64,000 nucleotides of DNA from Synechococcus sp. CS-1332 (GTDB taxonomy: Bacteria > Cyanobacteriota > Cyanobacteriia > PCC-6307 > Cyanobiaceae), in assembly GCF_025127995.1 (NCBI RefSeq), contig NZ_JAHLYP010000052.1, positions 95,647-159,646 on the forward strand. The letters are read 5' to 3'. Positions 19,008 to 28,488 of this stretch are shown in pieces. The notes under the pieces are model-generated. The model had not been told where the DNA came from and did not search any database. It saw nothing but the letters and a program-made list of their open reading frames with translations. Position numbers and translations under genes: made by a program. The first letter of the stretch is position 1. The number at the start of each line of letters is the position of its first letter.

Positions 19008-20852
19008 TCAGGGGTGCTCCCGTTGTACCGCTTCCTTTGACCGGTTGCCGGTTCGCAGGGAACGGCGCAGGACCCGTCCCAGCCGGCGGGCCTGGCGCCG
19101 GCCCATACGGCTGGGGGTGCTGGCGAAGCGTTGCCGCTGGTAGTGCCCGACGAAGTCGTCGAGGGGGCCGGCCAGGCCTGGCCACCGTTGGGCAAGCCGC
19201 TGGGCGAAGACGGGGAGGGTTTCCCCTGCCTGCGGCGCCATGCCTTGCCTGGCGAAGGCACGCAGGGTGCGCTCCAGCTCCAGGCGCAGGGGATCGCCGC
19301 TGCGGCGGCGGCCCAGCCAGCCCAGGCCCCCCAGGCTGGCGGCCAGGCTGAGGGCCACCGCCAGCAACACCACCAGCCCAAGCAGGTGGCGATGGTCGCC
19401 CAGCAGCCGACGCACCAGGGCCTGCTGCTGTTCACTGTCGTACCCCAGCCACCAGCGGGCCCAGGCGATGTCGAGACCCCACCACTGCTGCTGCAGCCAG
19501 TCCCAGGGGGGAATGCCGGCGCGATCGGCGCCGGCGGCCAGGGTGCGTGCCAGGGAGTCACCATCGGCCCAGGCGGTGGGATCGACCCGCTGCCAGCCTT
19601 CCCCCTCCAGCCACACTTCGCTCCAGGCGTGGGCATCGGCCTGGCGCAGGTCCACGTAGCCGCTGCCGCCCACCGGCTGCACCCACTGCCCCCCCCGATA
19701 GCCGCTCACCACCCGCGCCGGCACCCCTGCCGCCCGCATCAGGGTGGTGAAGGCGCTGGCGTAGTGGCCGCAGAAGCCGAGCCGGGTTTCGAAGAGGAAA
19801 TGGTCGAGGGGGGCCTGGCGGGGAAGGGCCCCGGGCTCGAGCGTGTAGCGGAAGGGCTGGCCGCGAAACCAGCTGCCGGCGGCATCGAGCCGCTCCCGGT
19901 TGCTGCCCAGGCGCCCCCAGGTGGTGGCCAGGGCCTCCAGCCTCGGGTTCTCGCCCCGGGGCAGGACCAGATCGATGGGCCTGGGCGGTTCGGTGCGCCA
20001 GTCGCCTTGATCCGCCGCCTGGGTCAGGGCATAGACGCGCCGTTGGCTACCCGGCGCCCGGTTCTGGAGTTCGCCGCTGCGCTGCAGGGTCAGGTCGGCG
20101 GAGAGGGGCCGGCCGGCCCCGCTCCAGGGGACCGCCGACAGGCCGCTGGGTTCGATCAGCCAGAGCTGGATCCCTTCGCCGGGGGTGGCGGGCGGCGGTG
20201 GCGGCGGAGTGGGCTGGCCCGCCGGAGGCCTGGGGAGTCGCGGGGCGGCGCTGCGCCAGCGGCGGCCATCGAAGCGCTCGTGCACCAGCACCCGCCAGTA
20301 GCGCTGCTCCAGGGCAGGTGGGGCGCCGCCGAGGGGGAAGGCGACCCGGGCCGCAGCCTCCCGGCTGACAGCAAGCCTGGCGATGGAGCCTGGCTCCATG
20401 CTGTCGCTGAGGCCGGTCATCGCCCCCATGCCCTGGCCCGCGCCGAAGTTGCTGAAGGGCATCAGCCGGGGCAGCAGCAGGAACAGCACCAGGGCGATCG
20501 GTAGGGCCGCCACCAGCACCTGCAGGCTGCGGCGCAGCAGGGCTTTCCAGTCGGGCCCTGCCCCAAGTTCCAGGGCCAGCAAGCCGGCCAGGGCCATCAG
20601 GATGGCCAGGCCCTGCAGCAGGCTCGGGCCCAGTTCGGGTCGCAGGGCCGCCAGCAGGCCGGCCCCGACCAGCTGCAACAGGGCCACCACCCGCCGTTCC
20701 TCGAGGCTGCGGGCTTCGCGCAGCTTGAGGGCCGTCAGCACCGCCAGGCCGAAGGCCAGCAGACTCAGGGACAGGGTCGGCGACAGCCCCAGCAACCCAA
20801 CGGCCAGCAGGCCCATGGTCAGCCATTGCAGGGGGGCAGCCGCGCGGCTCAT
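19008..20852 (-). CDS. TgpA-like membrane transglutaminase-fold protein
   Basis: A 614-residue membrane protein: five or six transmembrane helices in about 1-150, a large external loop with a Pro-rich patch, a transglutaminase-like domain carrying the triad Cys in LGFCGHYAS, His in ADAHAWSEVW and Asp in RVDPTAW, a further helix, and a C-terminal DUF4129-like region. ATG 20852 overlaps the DUF58 stop by 4 bases, which decides the start over one nine codons upstream. MoxR-DUF58-TgpA operons are widespread, but the substrate is unknown; proteolysis or crosslinking at the cell surface has been proposed for the family. Confidence 0.88.
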   Translation of the reverse strand: MSRAAAPLQWLTMGLLAVGLLGLSPTLSLSLLAFGLAVLTALKLREARSLEERRVVALLQLVGAGLLAALRPELGPSLLQGLAILMALAGLLALELGAGPDWKALLRRSLQVLVAALPIALVLFLLLPRLMPFSNFGAGQGMGAMTGLSDSMEPGSIARLAVSREAAARVAFPLGGAPPALEQRYWRVLVHERFDGRRWRSAAPRLPRPPAGQPTPPPPPPATPGEGIQLWLIEPSGLSAVPWSGAGRPLSADLTLQRSGELQNRAPGSQRRVYALTQAADQGDWRTEPPRPIDLVLPRGENPRLEALATTWGRLGSNRERLDAAGSWFRGQPFRYTLEPGALPRQAPLDHFLFETRLGFCGHYASAFTTLMRAAGVPARVVSGYRGGQWVQPVGGSGYVDLRQADAHAWSEVWLEGEGWQRVDPTAWADGDSLARTLAAGADRAGIPPWDWLQQQWWGLDIAWARWWLGYDSEQQQALVRRLLGDHRHLLGLVVLLAVALSLAASLGGLGWLGRRRSGDPLRLELERTLRAFARQGMAPQAGETLPVFAQRLAQRWPGLAGPLDDFVGHYQRQRFASTPSRMGRRQARRLGRVLRRSLRTGNRSKEAVQREHP

Positions 20853-21760
20853 CGGCAACAGGCCAGGGCCGCCAGGCACTGGTCGCGGTGCACCACACCC
20901 CGTCCGGCCTCGACGCTGTGGCTCGGCAGCACCAGGCCGTAGCTGAGGCCATGGCCGTGGTAGCTCCAGATGCGCTCACTGAGGTGTTCAAGGGCCACCT
21001 CCAAGGGCAGGCCAGGTTCCGGGGCCAGCAGGGGTGCCGTTTCGGGTTGGTCGAGGAACCGCTTGGCGTACTCTCCCCGCCCCTGGGCCAGCAGCTTCCA
21101 GGCCAGCCGGCTCGGACTGTCCTGGGGGCGATGGGGGGCCAGGTCACGCCAGTCCTCGCTGCCCTCCTGGGGGCTGGCGACGGCTGGCTCACCCGCCAGC
21201 GGTGGGTTGGCGCCTGCCAGCAGCCGCACCGGTCCGGCCCGTCGGGCCGGATAAATCAGCTGGGCGGCGCCTGGGTACCAGCGGGACCAGCAGCAGAACA
21301 GCCCCAGGGGTGCCGTGGTCTGTACCCGCAGCAGGCCGGGTTTGTGCCAGCCCCGTCCGGGTGGCCTCCAGGCCACTCCGAACTCGTGCTCCCCTGCCGG
21401 TAGCGACAGCGGCGGGCCCGCGGCCTCCCCCCCCAGCCGCAGCCGCACCCCTTCGCTGCGACCGGGGCAGTGCATCTGGATCGGGTAGGCGACGGGATCC
21501 CCGGCGAAGCCAGGTGCCGGTGCACCGCAGCCCAGCTCCACACCCTGCAGGTTGAAGTGGGTGAGATGCAGGGTGAGCAGGAACAGGCTGAGCATCAGGA
21601 AGCTCAGCAGCAGCGTTCCGTTGCTCTGCATCTGGACGCCGATCACCTGCATCAGCACGGTGCCCGCCAGCCAGAGCCAGCCGAAGCGCGTCGGCAGGAT
21701 GTAGAGGTTGCGCATCCGCAGGCGCACCCGATCACCCTGCTGGGGCCTACCGAAGTCCAT
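20849..21760 (-). CDS. DUF58 domain protein
   Basis: A 303-residue protein with two transmembrane segments near the N-terminus (about 27-70) and a C-terminal DUF58 region including the SEDWRDLAPHRPQDSPSRLAWKLLAQ stretch, where DUF58 proteins carry the conserved R..Y..GD..R.I.W motif in variant form. DUF58 proteins resemble von Willebrand-type domains and pair with MoxR ATPases. It overlaps moxR by 14 bases and the transglutaminase gene by 4. Reading is consistent with a three-gene translationally coupled set. Confidence 0.82.
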   Translation of the reverse strand: MDFGRPQQGDRVRLRMRNLYILPTRFGWLWLAGTVLMQVIGVQMQSNGTLLLSFLMLSLFLLTLHLTHFNLQGVELGCGAPAPGFAGDPVAYPIQMHCPGRSEGVRLRLGGEAAGPPLSLPAGEHEFGVAWRPPGRGWHKPGLLRVQTTAPLGLFCCWSRWYPGAAQLIYPARRAGPVRLLAGANPPLAGEPAVASPQEGSEDWRDLAPHRPQDSPSRLAWKLLAQGRGEYAKRFLDQPETAPLLAPEPGLPLEVALEHLSERIWSYHGHGLSYGLVLPSHSVEAGRGVVHRDQCLAALACCR

Positions 21761-22658
21761 CGATACCCGCCTGGAGTCGCTGGCTCAGCTCCCCATCGCG
21801 CTCCCCCCGCTGGCCGCCGTCCATGCGGTGCTCGCAGACGGCGCCCAGCACCGCCTGGACGTCGTCAGGAATGACATGGTCGCGACCTTGCAGGAGCGAC
21901 CAGGCACGGGCGGCGGCCACCAGGGCCAGCCCGGCCCGGGGGGAGAGGGGATGGCCCTGGCCCGGCTGACGTCGGCTGCGCTCCAGCAGGTCGAGGACGT
22001 AGTCGAGCAGGGCGGCACTGCAGTGCTGCCGGTCGCAACGGGCCTGCAGCTCCAGCAGATCCTCCGGGCCGAAGGTGCGGCTGAGGTCGTCGGGCCGCAG
22101 GCCCTCGCCCTGCAGCAGGGCCCGCTCCGCCTGGCGGGGCGGGTAGCCCAGGCTGAGGCGCATCAGGAACCGGTCCAGCTGGGATTCCGGCAGGGCCGAC
22201 GTTCCCCCCTGGTCGAGGCCGTTCTGGGTGGCGATCACCAGAAAGGGTTGGGGAAGGGGATGGCTGGTGCCGTCGACGCTCACCCTGCCGGCGGCCATCG
22301 CCTCCAGCAGGGCGCTCTGGGTGCGGGGGCTGGCCCGGTTGATCTCGTCGGCGAGGAGCACCTGGCTGAACAGGGGACCGGGCTGGAAATGGAAGCTGGC
22401 GGCGCCGGGGTCGAACACGTTCAGGCCGGTCAGATCGGCGGGCAGCAGATCGCTGGTGAAGCTCACCCGCTTGAACCCGAGCCCGAAACTGCGGGCCAGG
22501 GCCTCCGCAAGGGTGGTTTTGCCCATGCCAGGCAGGTCTTCGATCAGCAGGTGACCGCGGGCCAGCAGGCAGGCCAGGGCCAGGCGCACCTGATGCTCCT
22601 TGCCCAGCAACACCGCACCGATCGCGCTGATCACCGGCTGGAGGGGGGAAGGGGGCAC
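21747..22658 (-). CDS. MoxR-family AAA+ ATPase
   Basis: A 303-residue AAA-3 family ATPase: Walker A PGMGKT at 43-48, Walker B LLADEIN at 101-107, sensor-type VIATQNG near 143, and the arginine-finger region ESQLDRFLMRL. MoxR proteins act as chaperone-like ATPases for partners encoded beside them, here DUF58 and the transglutaminase. The start is GTG 22656-22658. First gene of the minus-strand operon ending at 18149; the neighbouring cobalamin-type gene is divergent. Confidence 0.9.
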   Translation of the reverse strand: MPPSPLQPVISAIGAVLLGKEHQVRLALACLLARGHLLIEDLPGMGKTTLAEALARSFGLGFKRVSFTSDLLPADLTGLNVFDPGAASFHFQPGPLFSQVLLADEINRASPRTQSALLEAMAAGRVSVDGTSHPLPQPFLVIATQNGLDQGGTSALPESQLDRFLMRLSLGYPPRQAERALLQGEGLRPDDLSRTFGPEDLLELQARCDRQHCSAALLDYVLDLLERSRRQPGQGHPLSPRAGLALVAAARAWSLLQGRDHVIPDDVQAVLGAVCEHRMDGGQRGERDGELSQRLQAGIDGLR

Positions 22659-22713
22659 GGGGTGGGTGCGGTCACCGGTGGTTCCCCCATTGCAGCAGTC
22701 CCGCCACCCTTCC

Positions 22714-23901
22714 GTGTTACAAACGCCTGAATGTTCCCTGGAGCCGGTGCCAGCTCACCACCCGGTGACGGAGCTTCCCGAACCGCCGGAACTCCATGGC
22801 GGCAACCTCCAGGCGGCTGCCCGACGCCTTGGCTGCCGTCCGGACCAAGTGCTGGATGTCAGCGCCTCCCTGGTGCCCTTCGGCCCGCCGCCGCGGCTGA
22901 ATCGCCTGCTGCGCCGGGCGCTGGACACCGATCTGCGGGACTATCCCGACCGGGACTACGGGGCCCTGTGCGGGGCGATCGCCGCCTGGCACGGGCTGGA
23001 TCCGGCCATGGTTCTGCCCGGCAACGGGGCTGCCGAACTGTTCACCTGGGCTGGGCGGGACGCCGCCGCCTGTGGTCTGAGTCTGCTGCCGGCACCCGGC
23101 TTCGCCGACTACCGCCGGGCCCTGGACTGCTGGGGCGGCGACTGGCGGAGCCTGCCGCTGCCACTGGACTGGCGGGGGCCCGGGCCCAGCGTCTGGCCCC
23201 TGGAAGAGGCCGCCATCGCTACGGCCGCCGCGACAGACCGCCCGGCCGTGCTGTGGCTCACCAATCCCCACAATCCCACCGGCCAACTCTGGAGCCGGGC
23301 CTCGCTGCAGCCCCTGCTGGAGCGGTTTGCCCTGGTGATCGTGGATGAGGCGTTCCTGCCGCTGGTGCCGGCCGGCGAGGACCAGTCGCTGGTGCCGTTG
23401 CTGCCCGCCCACCCCAACCTGGTGGTGATCCGCAGCCTCACCAAGCTCTTCGCGATTGCCGGTCTGCGTCTCGGCTACGCCCTGGGCGGTGCCGAGCGGC
23501 TGGCCCGCTGGGCCGCCTGGCGCGACCCCTGGCCCGTCAACGGCCTGGCGGCGGCGGTGGGCCAGGGCCTGATGGCCGACCAGGCTGGCCTGCGGCGCTG
23601 GCAGCAGCGGGTGCAGGGCTGGGTGGCCGGGGAGGGCGCCTGGCTGGCAGCCCATCTGGCCCGGGAGCCCGGACTGGAGCCCCTGCCCTCGGCCGCCAAT
23701 TACCTGCTGGTGCGAAGCACACCAGCGGCCGGTTCGCTCCAGCCACTGCGGCTGGCGCTGGAACGTCAGCACCGGATCCTGGTGCGCGACTGCCGCTCCT
23801 TCGAGGGTTTGGGGGAGAGCTGGCTGCGGATCGCGCTGCAGAGCAGGGCAGGCAACTGCCGCCTCCTTGGGGCCCTGCAGCGCCTCAACCGCGCCCCCTG
23901 A
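22714..23901 (+). CDS. cobD: PLP-dependent aminotransferase-like enzyme, probable L-threonine-O-3-phosphate decarboxylase
   Basis: A class I/II PLP enzyme of roughly 380-395 residues. The N-terminal HGGNL motif and [12 protein letters not shown] (a DFSxNxNP-like element) are typical of CobD/CobC, which makes aminopropanol phosphate for the cobalamin lower loop. NPHNPTG and the PLP-lysine motif [15 protein letters not shown] are clear. Histidinol-phosphate aminotransferase is related, so the substrate is not certain. The start is unclear: GTG 22714 is the most upstream reasonable choice, GTG 22747 and GTG 22765 are shorter options. It converges with murG, overlapping by 17 bases. Confidence 0.78.
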   Translation: MLQTPECSLEPVPAHHPVTELPEPPELHGGNLQAAARRLGCRPDQVLDVSASLVPFGPPPRLNRLLRRALDTDLRDYPDRDYGALCGAIAAWHGLDPAMVLPGNGAAELFTWAGRDAAACGLSLLPAPGFADYRRALDCWGGDWRSLPLPLDWRGPGPSVWPLEEAAIATAAATDRPAVLWLTNPHNPTGQLWSRASLQPLLERFALVIVDEAFLPLVPAGEDQSLVPLLPAHPNLVVIRSLTKLFAIAGLRLGYALGGAERLARWAAWRDPWPVNGLAAAVGQGLMADQAGLRRWQQRVQGWVAGEGAWLAAHLAREPGLEPLPSAANYLLVRSTPAAGSLQPLRLALERQHRILVRDCRSFEGLGESWLRIALQSRAGNCRLLGALQRLNRAP

Positions 23902-24979
23902 CCTGCTCCAGCACCTGCTCCAGCACCTGCACCAGCCGCCGGTCGGCGTCCCGCACCGCCAGGGCCTCCATGCCATGCCGCATCGGCTCCAGGGGATCGG
24001 CGCCGGCGGCGGCGCCCCGCAGACGGGGCCCCAGCAGCCGCCACACGGCCCGCTCCAGGGCCGGCTCCCCGGGCTCGTGCTGCCAGACGATCACCGCGGC
24101 GCCCAGGCTGGCGGCGGCGGCGGCATTGGCGTCCTGATGCCGGTCGGCGGCTTGGGGGAAGGGCACAAGGATCGCCGGGGTGCCGCAGACGGCCAGTTCG
24201 CTGAGGCTGCCGGCGCCGGCCCGGCTGACGGCCAGATCGCAGTGCTGCAGCAGCCCCGGAAGTTCGTCGCTGAAGGCCCGCTCCACCACCGCGTCGAGGC
24301 GCAACTGCCCCGCCTCCGGATCCTGGCTGCCGGTGAGGTGCACGATGCGGCAGCCACTGGCTGCCAACGGCGGCAGCAGGGGCCGCACCATGCGGTTGAG
24401 GCGCAGGGCCCCCTGGCTGCCCCCCATCACCAGCAGCAGGGGGCCGTCGCCCCTCGGCACCCACTCCGGCAGGGGGGTGGGGGTGAGGAAGTCGCGCCGC
24501 ACCGGGGTGCCGCAGACCAGGGGACGGCAGCGGGGCAGCCGCTCAGCCGCCTGGGGAAGCCCCACCGCCACCCGCGTGCACAGGGGGCCCAGCAGCCGGG
24601 TCACCCGGCCTGGGATGGCGTTGCTCTCATGCAGCACCACCGGCACCCCGCACCAGCGGGCGGCCAGGATCGCCGGGGCGGCGATGTACCCCCCGCTGCT
24701 GAACACCACGCTCACCCCCTCCCGCCGGATCAGGCGCCGCATCGGCATCACGGCCAGCAGCAGCTGCAACAGGTTCCAGAGCTTCCGCAGCCCCCGGCCC
24801 TGCAGTCCGCCGGCCCGCACCATGTGCAGAGGGTAACGACTGGGGACGAGTTCAGTCTCCAGCCGGTTCGGCACCCCCACCCAGTGCACCTGCCAGTCGT
24901 CAGGCAGGGCTTCGGCCACCGCCAGGGCGGGGAACAGGTGGCCACCCGTACCGCTGGCGGCGATCAGCAGGGTCGGCAT
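23885..24979 (-). CDS. murG: UDP-N-acetylglucosamine--N-acetylmuramyl-(pentapeptide) pyrophosphoryl-undecaprenol N-acetylglucosamine transferase
   Basis: Adds GlcNAc to lipid I to give lipid II on the inner face of the membrane. The 364-residue GT28 protein has the N-terminal [13 protein letters not shown] loop, [17 protein letters not shown], and the C-terminal UDP-GlcNAc-binding GGSQGA plus [10 protein letters not shown]. The last residues repeat VLEQVLEQV, encoded by a tandem 12-base repeat. It is divergent from a secreted-protein gene, with a 77-base intergenic region. Confidence 0.96.
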   Translation of the reverse strand: MPTLLIAASGTGGHLFPALAVAEALPDDWQVHWVGVPNRLETELVPSRYPLHMVRAGGLQGRGLRKLWNLLQLLLAVMPMRRLIRREGVSVVFSSGGYIAAPAILAARWCGVPVVLHESNAIPGRVTRLLGPLCTRVAVGLPQAAERLPRCRPLVCGTPVRRDFLTPTPLPEWVPRGDGPLLLVMGGSQGALRLNRMVRPLLPPLAASGCRIVHLTGSQDPEAGQLRLDAVVERAFSDELPGLLQHCDLAVSRAGAGSLSELAVCGTPAILVPFPQAADRHQDANAAAAASLGAAVIVWQHEPGEPALERAVWRLLGPRLRGAAAGADPLEPMRHGMEALAVRDADRRLVQVLEQVLEQVRGRG

Positions 24980-25056
24980 GGGCGGGTGGGACGAGCGCGC
25001 CTAACTTAAAAGCCGATTCCGGTCCGCTCACCGCCGCCCCGGTTCCCTCCCTCTCC

Positions 25057-25848
25057 ATGGCCCCGACCCGCCCGCTGCACGCCCCCCTGACCCCAGTTCG
25101 GTCGCCGCGGCAGCTCGGCACCCTCCTGGCGACCCTGGTGCTGGCCGGCGCTGCCGTGACCCCCGCCCTGGCCGCTCCCCCCTCGCCCGCCCAGCTGCAG
25201 GCCCTCGAGAGCGCCCTGAACAGCAGCTCCGACACGGCCCTGGCCGGTCTGCTGCAGGCGGGCCCTGGGTTGGATCCCGCCCTGCTGGAGAGCCGTCGCC
25301 GCCTTCTGCGGCAGCAGTTTCCCGATGCCCGCTGGCAGCTGCGCAGCGGCGCCCAACTGCGCAACGGCCAGCCCACGGTGACCCTCCGGGTGGACGGCAC
25401 CCGGCGCCAGGGCGGCACCACCTACCGGTTGGAGGCGGAGCAGCAGCTGGCCCTGCAGAGCGACGGCACCCGCATCAACGGCCAGACGGTGCTGCGGGAG
25501 CGGTCGCTGCTGCGCAGCGGCGACAAGCCCCTGCCGGTGAGCCTGCTGATCCCTGATGCGGTGCTGACCGGCCAGCGCTACGACGTCGATGTGATCTTCG
25601 ACGATCCGCTCGATGGTGCCCTCTCCGCTGGGGGCATCGCGGCCATCACACCCCAGCAGCAGGCCACGATGGCCAGCCCGAGCATGGAACTCGGTGCCCT
25701 CGGCGGTGGCGGACTGTTCAAAATCGTGCGGGCGCCCCTCTCCCCCGGTTCCCAGACCTGGGCGGTGCTGTTGGTGCATCCCGACGGCATCGTCAGCGCC
25801 ACCAAGCGGGTGCGCGTCGTCGCCGATCGCCAATCACTCGAGCCCTGA
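25057..25848 (+). CDS. Exported protein of unknown function
   Basis: A 263-residue protein with a signal peptide (about 17-40, LGTLLATLVLAGAAV then AxA) and a soluble, beta-rich mature part. No domain was recognised. It ends three bases before the response regulator gene, so it may be co-transcribed with the two-component system and be part of the response, but this is context only. Confidence 0.65.
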   Translation: MAPTRPLHAPLTPVRSPRQLGTLLATLVLAGAAVTPALAAPPSPAQLQALESALNSSSDTALAGLLQAGPGLDPALLESRRRLLRQQFPDARWQLRSGAQLRNGQPTVTLRVDGTRRQGGTTYRLEAEQQLALQSDGTRINGQTVLRERSLLRSGDKPLPVSLLIPDAVLTGQRYDVDVIFDDPLDGALSAGGIAAITPQQQATMASPSMELGALGGGGLFKIVRAPLSPGSQTWAVLLVHPDGIVSATKRVRVVADRQSLEP

Positions 25849-25851
25849 ACC

Positions 25852-26577
25852 ATGGGCCGACCGCATCGGATCTGGGTGGTGGATGACGATCCGGATCTGC
25901 GCCATCTCCTGTCCACCTACCTGGGGGACCAGGGCTACGAGGTCCGCTGCATGGGGGATGGTGCCCAGCTGATGGCCCGGTTGGAGGGCCAGCGTCCCGA
26001 TCTGCTGGTGCTCGACCTGATGCTGCCTGGCGACGACGGCCTCACCCTGCTGCGGCGCTTGCGGGACGGGGAGGATGACCTGCCGGTGCTGATGCTCACG
26101 GCCCGGGCCGATGCGGTGGACCGGATCATCGGCCTGGAGCAGGGGGCCGACGACTACCTGGCCAAGCCCTTCCTGCCGCGGGAGCTGACCGCCCGGATCG
26201 AAGCGGTGCTGCGCCGCCGCGGCACCCTCCCAGGCGGATTGCCCCAGCCGGACGGTGCCCGGATCGGTTTTGGCGAGCTGGAGGTGGATCTGGCGGCGCG
26301 CACCCTGGAGCGCCTTGGGGAGGCGCTGACGATCACCGGCGGCGAGTTCGCCCTGTTGGCAGCCTTCGTCCAGCACCCCCACCGGCCCCTGTCACGGGAG
26401 CGGCTGATCGAACTGGCCCGGGGCCCGGGCAGCGACACCGACAGCCGCAGCATGGATGTGCAGGTCTCCCGGCTGCGGCGGCTGATTGAACCGGAACCGG
26501 CCCGGCCCCGCTACGTGCAGACGGTCTGGGGCTATGGCTACGTGTTCGTCCCCGATGGCAAGCCCCGCCAGTCCTGA
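25852..26577 (+). CDS. OmpR-family response regulator
   Basis: A 241-residue regulator with receiver and winged-helix DNA-binding domains. The receiver has acidic residues Asp11-Asp12, phospho-acceptor Asp55, Thr83 and Lys105; the effector domain (about 135-235) ends in YVQTVWGYGYVF, typical of OmpR/PhoB proteins. The partner kinase gene overlaps its 3' end by 23 bases, so the two are translated together. Target genes are unknown; the exported proteins on either side are candidates. Confidence 0.93.
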   Translation: MGRPHRIWVVDDDPDLRHLLSTYLGDQGYEVRCMGDGAQLMARLEGQRPDLLVLDLMLPGDDGLTLLRRLRDGEDDLPVLMLTARADAVDRIIGLEQGADDYLAKPFLPRELTARIEAVLRRRGTLPGGLPQPDGARIGFGELEVDLAARTLERLGEALTITGGEFALLAAFVQHPHRPLSRERLIELARGPGSDTDSRSMDVQVSRLRRLIEPEPARPRYVQTVWGYGYVFVPDGKPRQS

Positions 26578-27952
26578 ACCCTTCTGGCGGCCGTCCCTGG
26601 GACGCACGTTGGCGTACCTGCTGGCTGGCACCGGTGCGGCTGCCCTCAGCTTGCTGCTGCTGCACCTGCTCGTCGGTCGGCGCCTGGCCCAGCAACTGCT
26701 GATCCAGACGGGCTCGGAGGTGGCCTCGAACCTGGTGCTGGGGGAAGTGGCCCTGGAGCGCTTCAGCCCGGAGGTGCTCGGGCAGATCAGTGGCCTGCCA
26801 CTGGTGATAAGCCGCCTGCCGGAGCCGGCTGCGTTTGAGTTGGCCCGAAGGGACCGGCTGCTGCGCTGGCAGACCCAGCGGCTGCAGGCGGAACTGTGCC
26901 GCCGTCTGGGCCGTTGTCCGGCGGTGCGGCCGGCCTCCTTGCCGCGGCGGGGGGTGTGGGTGGAAATGGCTTCCCCCCTCGAGCCGGTGTGGCTGTTCGT
27001 CCCCCTGCCCTCACCGCGCGGTTGGCCGCCCGATCCGTTGCTGCTGTCCCTGTCCGTCGGCCTGGGGGGGCTGGGGGCCCTGCTGCTCTTCCTGACGCTG
27101 GAGATCCAGCGGCCCCTGACCCGCCTGCAGGAGGCCCTGGCCGACGTGGGCCTCGAAGCCCTGCCCGCCGCCCTGCCGGACCAGGGCGCCCCGGCGGTGC
27201 GCCAGCTGATGGCCCGCTTCAACGCCATGCTCGTGCGGCTGGAGGACTCTGGCCGGGAGCGCACCACGATGCTGGCCGGCATCGCCCATGACCTGCGCAG
27301 TCCCCTCACCCGGCTGCGCTTGCGCCTGGCCCTCGCCGCCGAAGGCCCCATGGCCCCACAGGAGCTGGAGCGGGCCCAGGCCGACATCCGATCGATTGAG
27401 CGGATCACCCGCCAGTTCATGATCTTCGCGGGGGCCGAAAGCGGGGAGAGTCCGGTGCTCGTGCCGCTCGATGCCCTGGTGGCGGAGGCGGCGGCGGCGG
27501 TGGGGGAGGTGCCCCTGGAACTGGATCTGGAGCCGCTGGTGCGGCGGGTGCGGCCGATCGCGCTGGCGCGGGCGGTGGGCAACCTGCTCGACAACGCCCT
27601 CACCTACGGGCGGCCGCCCCTGCGGGTGGTGCTGCGGCCCCTGGGCCCGGGGGATGGGGTGGTGCGCCCCCACAGCGACGCCGGCCCCGTGGAAAGTGGC
27701 TTTGAGATCCAGGTCTGGGACTGTGGTGAAGGCATCGACCCACAGCAGTGGCAGAAGGCCATGACGCCCTTCCAGCGGCTCGACCAGGCCCGCGGCGGCG
27801 AGGGGCACTGCGGCCTGGGCCTGGCCATCGCCGCCAAGGTGGCTCGTGACCACGGCGGTGACCTGCGCCGGCTGGAGGCCCCAGCCACCGCCGAGCCGCT
27901 GCTGGGGCGCTTCGGTGTGGTCCTGAGGGCCTGGCCCCTGCCGGGAGACTGA
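26555..27952 (+). CDS. EnvZ-like sensor histidine kinase
   Basis: A 465-residue membrane kinase: transmembrane helices at about 15-38 and 155-180 flank a ~115-residue periplasmic sensor region, then a HAMP-like linker, HisKA with phospho-acceptor His245 in AHDLRSPLTRL, and HATPase_c with N-box NLLDNALTYG, G1 DCGEGID and G2 GHCGLGLAIA. ATG 26555 lies inside the response regulator gene and restores the normal short cytoplasmic N-terminus; longer frame upstream is overlap with the regulator. It pairs with the preceding OmpR-type regulator; the signal is unknown. Confidence 0.92.
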   Translation: MASPASPEPFWRPSLGRTLAYLLAGTGAAALSLLLLHLLVGRRLAQQLLIQTGSEVASNLVLGEVALERFSPEVLGQISGLPLVISRLPEPAAFELARRDRLLRWQTQRLQAELCRRLGRCPAVRPASLPRRGVWVEMASPLEPVWLFVPLPSPRGWPPDPLLLSLSVGLGGLGALLLFLTLEIQRPLTRLQEALADVGLEALPAALPDQGAPAVRQLMARFNAMLVRLEDSGRERTTMLAGIAHDLRSPLTRLRLRLALAAEGPMAPQELERAQADIRSIERITRQFMIFAGAESGESPVLVPLDALVAEAAAAVGEVPLELDLEPLVRRVRPIALARAVGNLLDNALTYGRPPLRVVLRPLGPGDGVVRPHSDAGPVESGFEIQVWDCGEGIDPQQWQKAMTPFQRLDQARGGEGHCGLGLAIAAKVARDHGGDLRRLEAPATAEPLLGRFGVVLRAWPLPGD

Positions 27953-28071
27953 GGGGGCTGCCCCGGTTGTCCTGGGCGCGGTAGTCGCATCCGGTCATAG
28001 ATGGCGTTCAGCCAGTCCGATTGCCGTCACACCTGCCGGTCACGATGGAATCGATCCATCCAGTCCCTCCC

Positions 28072-28479
28072 ATGCCCTCCAACCTGCTTCAGCCCCTGAG
28101 GATCGCCGTTCTGGCGGCGGTCCTCGGCTCCACCGGTGTCGCCTTGGCCCAGAGCGGCCCCTCCGAAGCCGGACGGCCCACGCCGGCCCAGATGCAGAAG
28201 ATCTTTCCCGAGCAGAAGCGGCTGGCGATCAGTGATCACCAGGCCCGTATCGCCATCCTGCAGAGCGGCGAGCGCTGCCTGTCCGCCGCCGGCAGCAGCG
28301 AAGCCCTGCGTGCCTGCATGAAGCAGCAACGCGAAGCCAGCCAGCGCCAGCGGGAGCAGCATCGGGCGTCCATGAAGGCCCTGTTCGAGCGCAATGGCAT
28401 CGCCATGCCCCAGTGGGGCAAAGGCGAGCGCAAAGGGAAATGGGGTGAGGGCCGGCCCGGCACCCCCGGGACGATCTGA
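28072..28479 (+). CDS. Small exported helical protein
   Basis: A 135-residue protein with a signal peptide (about 8-27, ending ALAQS). The mature part is highly charged and helical (KQQREASQRQREQHRASMKAL), with two Cys residues (one either side of a short Ser/Gly/Ala stretch, about 35 codons after cleavage) that could form a disulphide. Resembles small CpxP/Spy-type or cyanobacterial exported helical proteins in style, without a confident family match. ATG 28072 gives a standard signal peptide; ATG 28045 would add nine residues. About 120 bases downstream of the sensor kinase and possibly under its control. Confidence 0.6.
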   Translation: MPSNLLQPLRIAVLAAVLGSTGVALAQSGPSEAGRPTPAQMQKIFPEQKRLAISDHQARIAILQSGERCLSAAGSSEALRACMKQQREASQRQREQHRASMKALFERNGIAMPQWGKGERKGKWGEGRPGTPGTI

Positions 28480-28488
28480 AGCCGGGCC

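Noticed and set aside
19131..20504. A 457-codon plus-strand frame
   Set aside because: Shadow of the transglutaminase gene, with only low-complexity Gly/Pro/Ala/Gln sequence.
22712..22735. HLR1-like TGTTACA element before the cobD-like gene
   Set aside because: Only one good half-site (TGTTACA) followed by a poor second; it may also lie inside the gene if GTG 22714 is used.
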